This document shows, piece after piece, positions 61,437-64,000 of a stretch of DNA of 64,000 bases. Source of the DNA: Geodermatophilus dictyosporus (GTDB taxonomy: Bacteria; Actinomycetota; Actinomycetes; Mycobacteriales; Geodermatophilaceae); contig NZ_FOWQ01000002.1 in assembly GCF_900115505.1 (NCBI RefSeq), forward strand, positions 690,673 through 754,672, given 5' to 3'. The notes beneath the pieces are model-generated. The model had not been told where the DNA came from and made no database searches. It was given only the letters and a program-made list of their open reading frames with translations. The first letter of the stretch is position 1; every line of letters begins with the position of its first letter. The position numbers were made by a program, and so were the translations under genes.

Positions 61437-62285
61437 TCAGACCTCCAGGACCGCTCCCCTGTCGGTCGGCCGGCCCACGCCGCGGCCCAGCGGGGTCTTC
61501 TCGCCGGCCTCGACGGCCAGCGGCAGCCGGTTCTCGGCCGGGGGCGTCGGGCAGGTGGCCAGGTCGGTGTAGGCGCAGGGCAGGTTGGCCGCCCGGTTGA
61601 GGTCGACGAGCACCGAGCCGTCGGCGTCCGGCGGGGGCAGCTGCAGCGAGCGGAAGGGGTAGGTGGTGCGGCCGGAGGTCTCGTCGGAGAAGAGCACCGA
61701 CAGCGCCCCGGGGGTGTGGCCGGGGAAGGCGGTCAGCGACAGCTGCCGGCCCTCCAACTCGAACTCGATCCGCCCGGGGGCGTCGTAGACGTGCTGCACG
61801 CCCTCGAGGACCCCGGGGACCGGCGTCGGGCGCGGCGCGTCGAAGGGGACGAACCGCCCCGGGACCGCCCAGCGGGGGTCGGCGGGGTAGGCCGGGGTGC
61901 CCGGGTACCCCAGGCGCAGCGGCGACCGCGGGTCGCGCAGCCGGACGACGTAGCGGCCGCCGCGCTCGGCGACCTCGACGGCGGCGTCACCGGCGGTGGT
62001 CAGCACGCTCTCGCGCAGGCCGAGGTGCCCGAAGACGTGCTCGCCGGTGACCGGCTCCCCGTGGACGACGAGTTCCTCGCCCTCGGCCAGGGTGACGACG
62101 ACCCCCTGCTCGCCGGCCGACCACAGACCCGGCGCACCGGGCACCCCGGTGGGCTGCTCGTCGAGCCAGACCAGCGCGGTGACCGCGAGGAAGCCGTGCG
62201 GGGCGGCGAGGACGGCCTCCTTCTGCCGGTGCCACTCCTCCCACTCGCGGGCGAAGGCCTCGGTCCCCGGGACGGTGGCGGTCAT
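61437..62285 (-). CDS. DUF1684 protein
   Basis: 282 residues. FLAVTALVWLDEQPTGVPG at the start and a C-terminal block GRTTYPFRSLQLPPP, VDLNRAANLPCAYTD are the conserved segments of DUF1684. Cytoplasmic; beta-rich. Function unknown. ATG 62285; 79 bp downstream of the gamma carbonic anhydrase gene on the same strand, possibly one unit. Confidence 0.88.
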   Translation of the reverse strand: MTATVPGTEAFAREWEEWHRQKEAVLAAPHGFLAVTALVWLDEQPTGVPGAPGLWSAGEQGVVVTLAEGEELVVHGEPVTGEHVFGHLGLRESVLTTAGDAAVEVAERGGRYVVRLRDPRSPLRLGYPGTPAYPADPRWAVPGRFVPFDAPRPTPVPGVLEGVQHVYDAPGRIEFELEGRQLSLTAFPGHTPGALSVLFSDETSGRTTYPFRSLQLPPPDADGSVLVDLNRAANLPCAYTDLATCPTPPAENRLPLAVEAGEKTPLGRGVGRPTDRGAVLEV

Positions 62286-62364
62286 CGTGTACCTCCGGTC
62301 AGGTCGTCGGACGGCGGATCCTGCCGGGGACAACCGGCGCGACGGCCGCCCTCTTCCGGCCGGG

Positions 62365-62895
62365 TCAGACCTGGTCGAGCCGCTGCACGCCGGCCGCGTG
62401 CCGGCGGGCGAGCTCCTGGTAGACCGACGGGTTGCCGTCGACCCACACCGCGGCGCCCTCCGACAGCGGGCCGCGCACGCGCGCCGGGGCGCCGACCGCG
62501 AGCACCTCGTCGGGCACCTCCATGCCCGGCGGCACGAGGCTGCCGGCGCCGACGAGTGCCCGGCGGCCGATGCGGGCGCCGTCCTGCACGGTCGAGCCGT
62601 TGCCGACCAGCGCCTCGGCGCCGATGACGCACCCGTGGACGACGCAGACGTGCCCGATGGTGGCGCCGGGCCCGACCTCGGTGACCGGGTCCTCGCCGCC
62701 GTGCAGCACGGAGTTGTCCTGCACGTTCGCCCCGGCCCGGACGACGATCCGGCCGAAGTCGGCGCGCAGCACCGCGCCGTACCAGATCGACGCGCCGGCC
62801 TCGACGACGACGTCACCCACCAGCGTCGCGGTCGGCGCCACCCACGCGTCGGGGTGGACCTGCGGCGATCGGCCTTCGAAGGAGAAGAGCGGCAC
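62365..62895 (-). CDS. Gamma-class carbonic anhydrase-like protein
   Basis: 176 residues, left-handed beta-helix of hexapeptide repeats ([18 protein letters not shown] and following) with the YrdA/PaaY layout. Three candidate zinc-ligand His lie in NSVLHGG, ATIGHV and CVVHGCV. Hydration of CO2 is the family activity, though many members are untested. GTG 62895. Trimeric cytoplasmic enzyme. Confidence 0.9.
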   Translation of the reverse strand: MPLFSFEGRSPQVHPDAWVAPTATLVGDVVVEAGASIWYGAVLRADFGRIVVRAGANVQDNSVLHGGEDPVTEVGPGATIGHVCVVHGCVIGAEALVGNGSTVQDGARIGRRALVGAGSLVPPGMEVPDEVLAVGAPARVRGPLSEGAAVWVDGNPSVYQELARRHAAGVQRLDQV

Positions 62896-63052
62896 GACCC
62901 GGCAGCGTAGGCACGCCGTCACGAGCACCCGGACCCGGCAGCGCGGGACCAGCGGGACGGGACGACGACCGCGGGCCCCGGGCGGCGTCCGTAGCGTGGG
63001 CCCCTGGCGGAGCGGTCCTCCCGACGTTCCCCGACGCCCGCAGGAGGAGCCC

Positions 63053-64000
63053 GTGCCCACCACCGTCAAGGCCTACGCCGCCACGTCCGCCACGGAGCCG
63101 TTGGTGCCGACGACGATCGAGCGCCGGGACGTCGGCCCGCACGACGTCCGCATCGACATCCGGTACTGCGGGGTCTGCCACTCCGACATCCACACCGCCC
63201 GCGGCGAGTGGGGTGCGATGAACTACCCGATCGTCCTCGGCCACGAGATCGCCGGGGTGGTCGCCGAGGTCGGCGCGGAGGTGACCCGGTTCCGGGTCGG
63301 TGACCGCGTCGGCGTCGGCTGCCTGGTCGACTCCTGCCGCGAGTGCCGGTACTGCCGGCGCGGTGACGAGCAGTTCTGCGCCGAGGGCTACGTCGAGACC
63401 TACTCGGGCACCGGCCGCGACGGCCGGCCCACCCAGGGCGGCTACGCCGAGGCCATCGTCGTCACCGAGGACTTCGTCCTGCGCATCCCCGACCCGATCG
63501 CGCTCGACGTCGCCGCGCCGCTGCTGTGCGCCGGCATCACCGTCTACTCACCGCTGCGCCACTGGGGGGCCGGTCCCGGCACGAGGGTGGCCGTCGTCGG
63601 GCTCGGCGGACTGGGCCACATGGCGGTCCAGCTGGCCGCCGCCATGGGGGCCGAGGTCACCGTGCTGTCGCAGTCGCTGAAGAAGCAGGAGGACGGCCTG
63701 CGCCTGGGCGCCGCCCACTACGCCGCCACCAGCGACCCGGACGCGTTCACCCGCCTGGCCGCCTCGTTCGACCTCGTCGTCAACACGGTCAGCGCGTCGG
63801 TCGACGTCGACCGCTACCTGTCCCTGCTGGCCGTGGACGGCACGATGGTCAACGTCGGCATCCCGGAGCACCCGGTGTCGCTGGACGTGTTCTCGCTGCT
63901 CATGCGGCGCGTCTCGTACGCCGCCTCGAACATCGGCGGCATCCGCGAGACCCAGGAGATGCTGGACTTCTGCGCCGAGCACGGCATCGCCGCGCTGGTC
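63053..64000 (+). CDS. NADP-dependent zinc alcohol dehydrogenase (CAD type), 3' partial
   Basis: 316 codons are visible and the frame is open at the window end. Catalytic zinc site [15 protein letters not shown] and [12 protein letters not shown], structural zinc [15 protein letters not shown], cofactor loop [19 protein letters not shown]. It belongs to the cinnamyl-alcohol/YahK group that reduces aldehydes with NADPH. GTG 63053 with AGGAGG upstream. About 30 residues at the C-terminus are missing. Confidence 0.92.
   Translation, partial: MPTTVKAYAATSATEPLVPTTIERRDVGPHDVRIDIRYCGVCHSDIHTARGEWGAMNYPIVLGHEIAGVVAEVGAEVTRFRVGDRVGVGCLVDSCRECRYCRRGDEQFCAEGYVETYSGTGRDGRPTQGGYAEAIVVTEDFVLRIPDPIALDVAAPLLCAGITVYSPLRHWGAGPGTRVAVVGLGGLGHMAVQLAAAMGAEVTVLSQSLKKQEDGLRLGAAHYAATSDPDAFTRLAASFDLVVNTVSASVDVDRYLSLLAVDGTMVNVGIPEHPVSLDVFSLLMRRVSYAASNIGGIRETQEMLDFCAEHGIAALV

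Overview
The window is very GC-rich with dense, mostly short-spaced genes, heavy use of GTG starts and frequent 4-bp start/stop overlaps. Together with the protein families present this indicates a high-GC actinobacterium, most likely Geodermatophilaceae (Blastococcus, Geodermatophilus or Modestobacter). That placement is inferred from general resemblance, not from a marker gene. No rRNA, tRNA, CRISPR array or insertion sequence was recognised.

Layout. 1-7.1 kb: end of a protein with 14-residue repeats, two small DUF genes, a siderophore-interacting flavoprotein, and a tightly coupled run holding a two-component system, a hotdog thioesterase, cysQ and cysD. 7.2-9.5 kb: a decayed sulfite-exporter-like gene, a small membrane protein and cysN, so the sulfate-activation genes are split by remnants. 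9.5-13.1 kb: a molybdenum hydroxylase operon (large, small and medium subunits) with the form II active-site loop, so not a classical CO dehydrogenase. 13.3-19.6 kb: sugar-nucleotide-type epimerase, small regulators (an RsbW-like ATPase and an HTH protein) and the giant helicase HrpA. 19.8-31.2 kb: a MarR/MFS pair, Zn alcohol dehydrogenase, two acyl-CoA dehydrogenases, a second MFS, a YihY protein and a hemerythrin protein. Most convergent gene pairs there are separated by strong hairpins.

31.3-37.0 kb: an orphan osmoprotectant-binding lipoprotein, then a five-gene, fully overlapping cassette: a PAP2-kinase fusion, a lipoprotein, a UPF0104/LPG-synthase-like membrane protein and two PAP2 phosphatases. 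This is the most likely undescribed system in the window; the domains suggest lipid or isoprenoid phosphate handling. 37.1-39.7 kb: PHA synthase overlapping a medium-chain PHA depolymerase. 39.7-43.1 kb: a metallopeptidase lipoprotein and an operon of two diverged paralogues of unknown function separated by a tiny gene.

43.6-56.9 kb: a cell-envelope glycan island. It contains the decaprenyl-phosphoryl-arabinose pathway (UbiA-type phosphoribosyltransferase, DprE1, DprE2), the remnant of the phosphatase that normally accompanies UbiA, a GtrA protein, an AftB-like and two other GT-C glycosyltransferases, a PgsA-type enzyme and an Aur1-like PAP2 protein. These are homologues of genes that in mycobacteria build arabinan. 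57.1-64.0 kb: zwf, a broken alpha/beta hydrolase, a GYD protein, a Ser/Thr kinase, a DUF1684 protein, a gamma carbonic anhydrase and the start of a zinc alcohol dehydrogenase that runs off the window.
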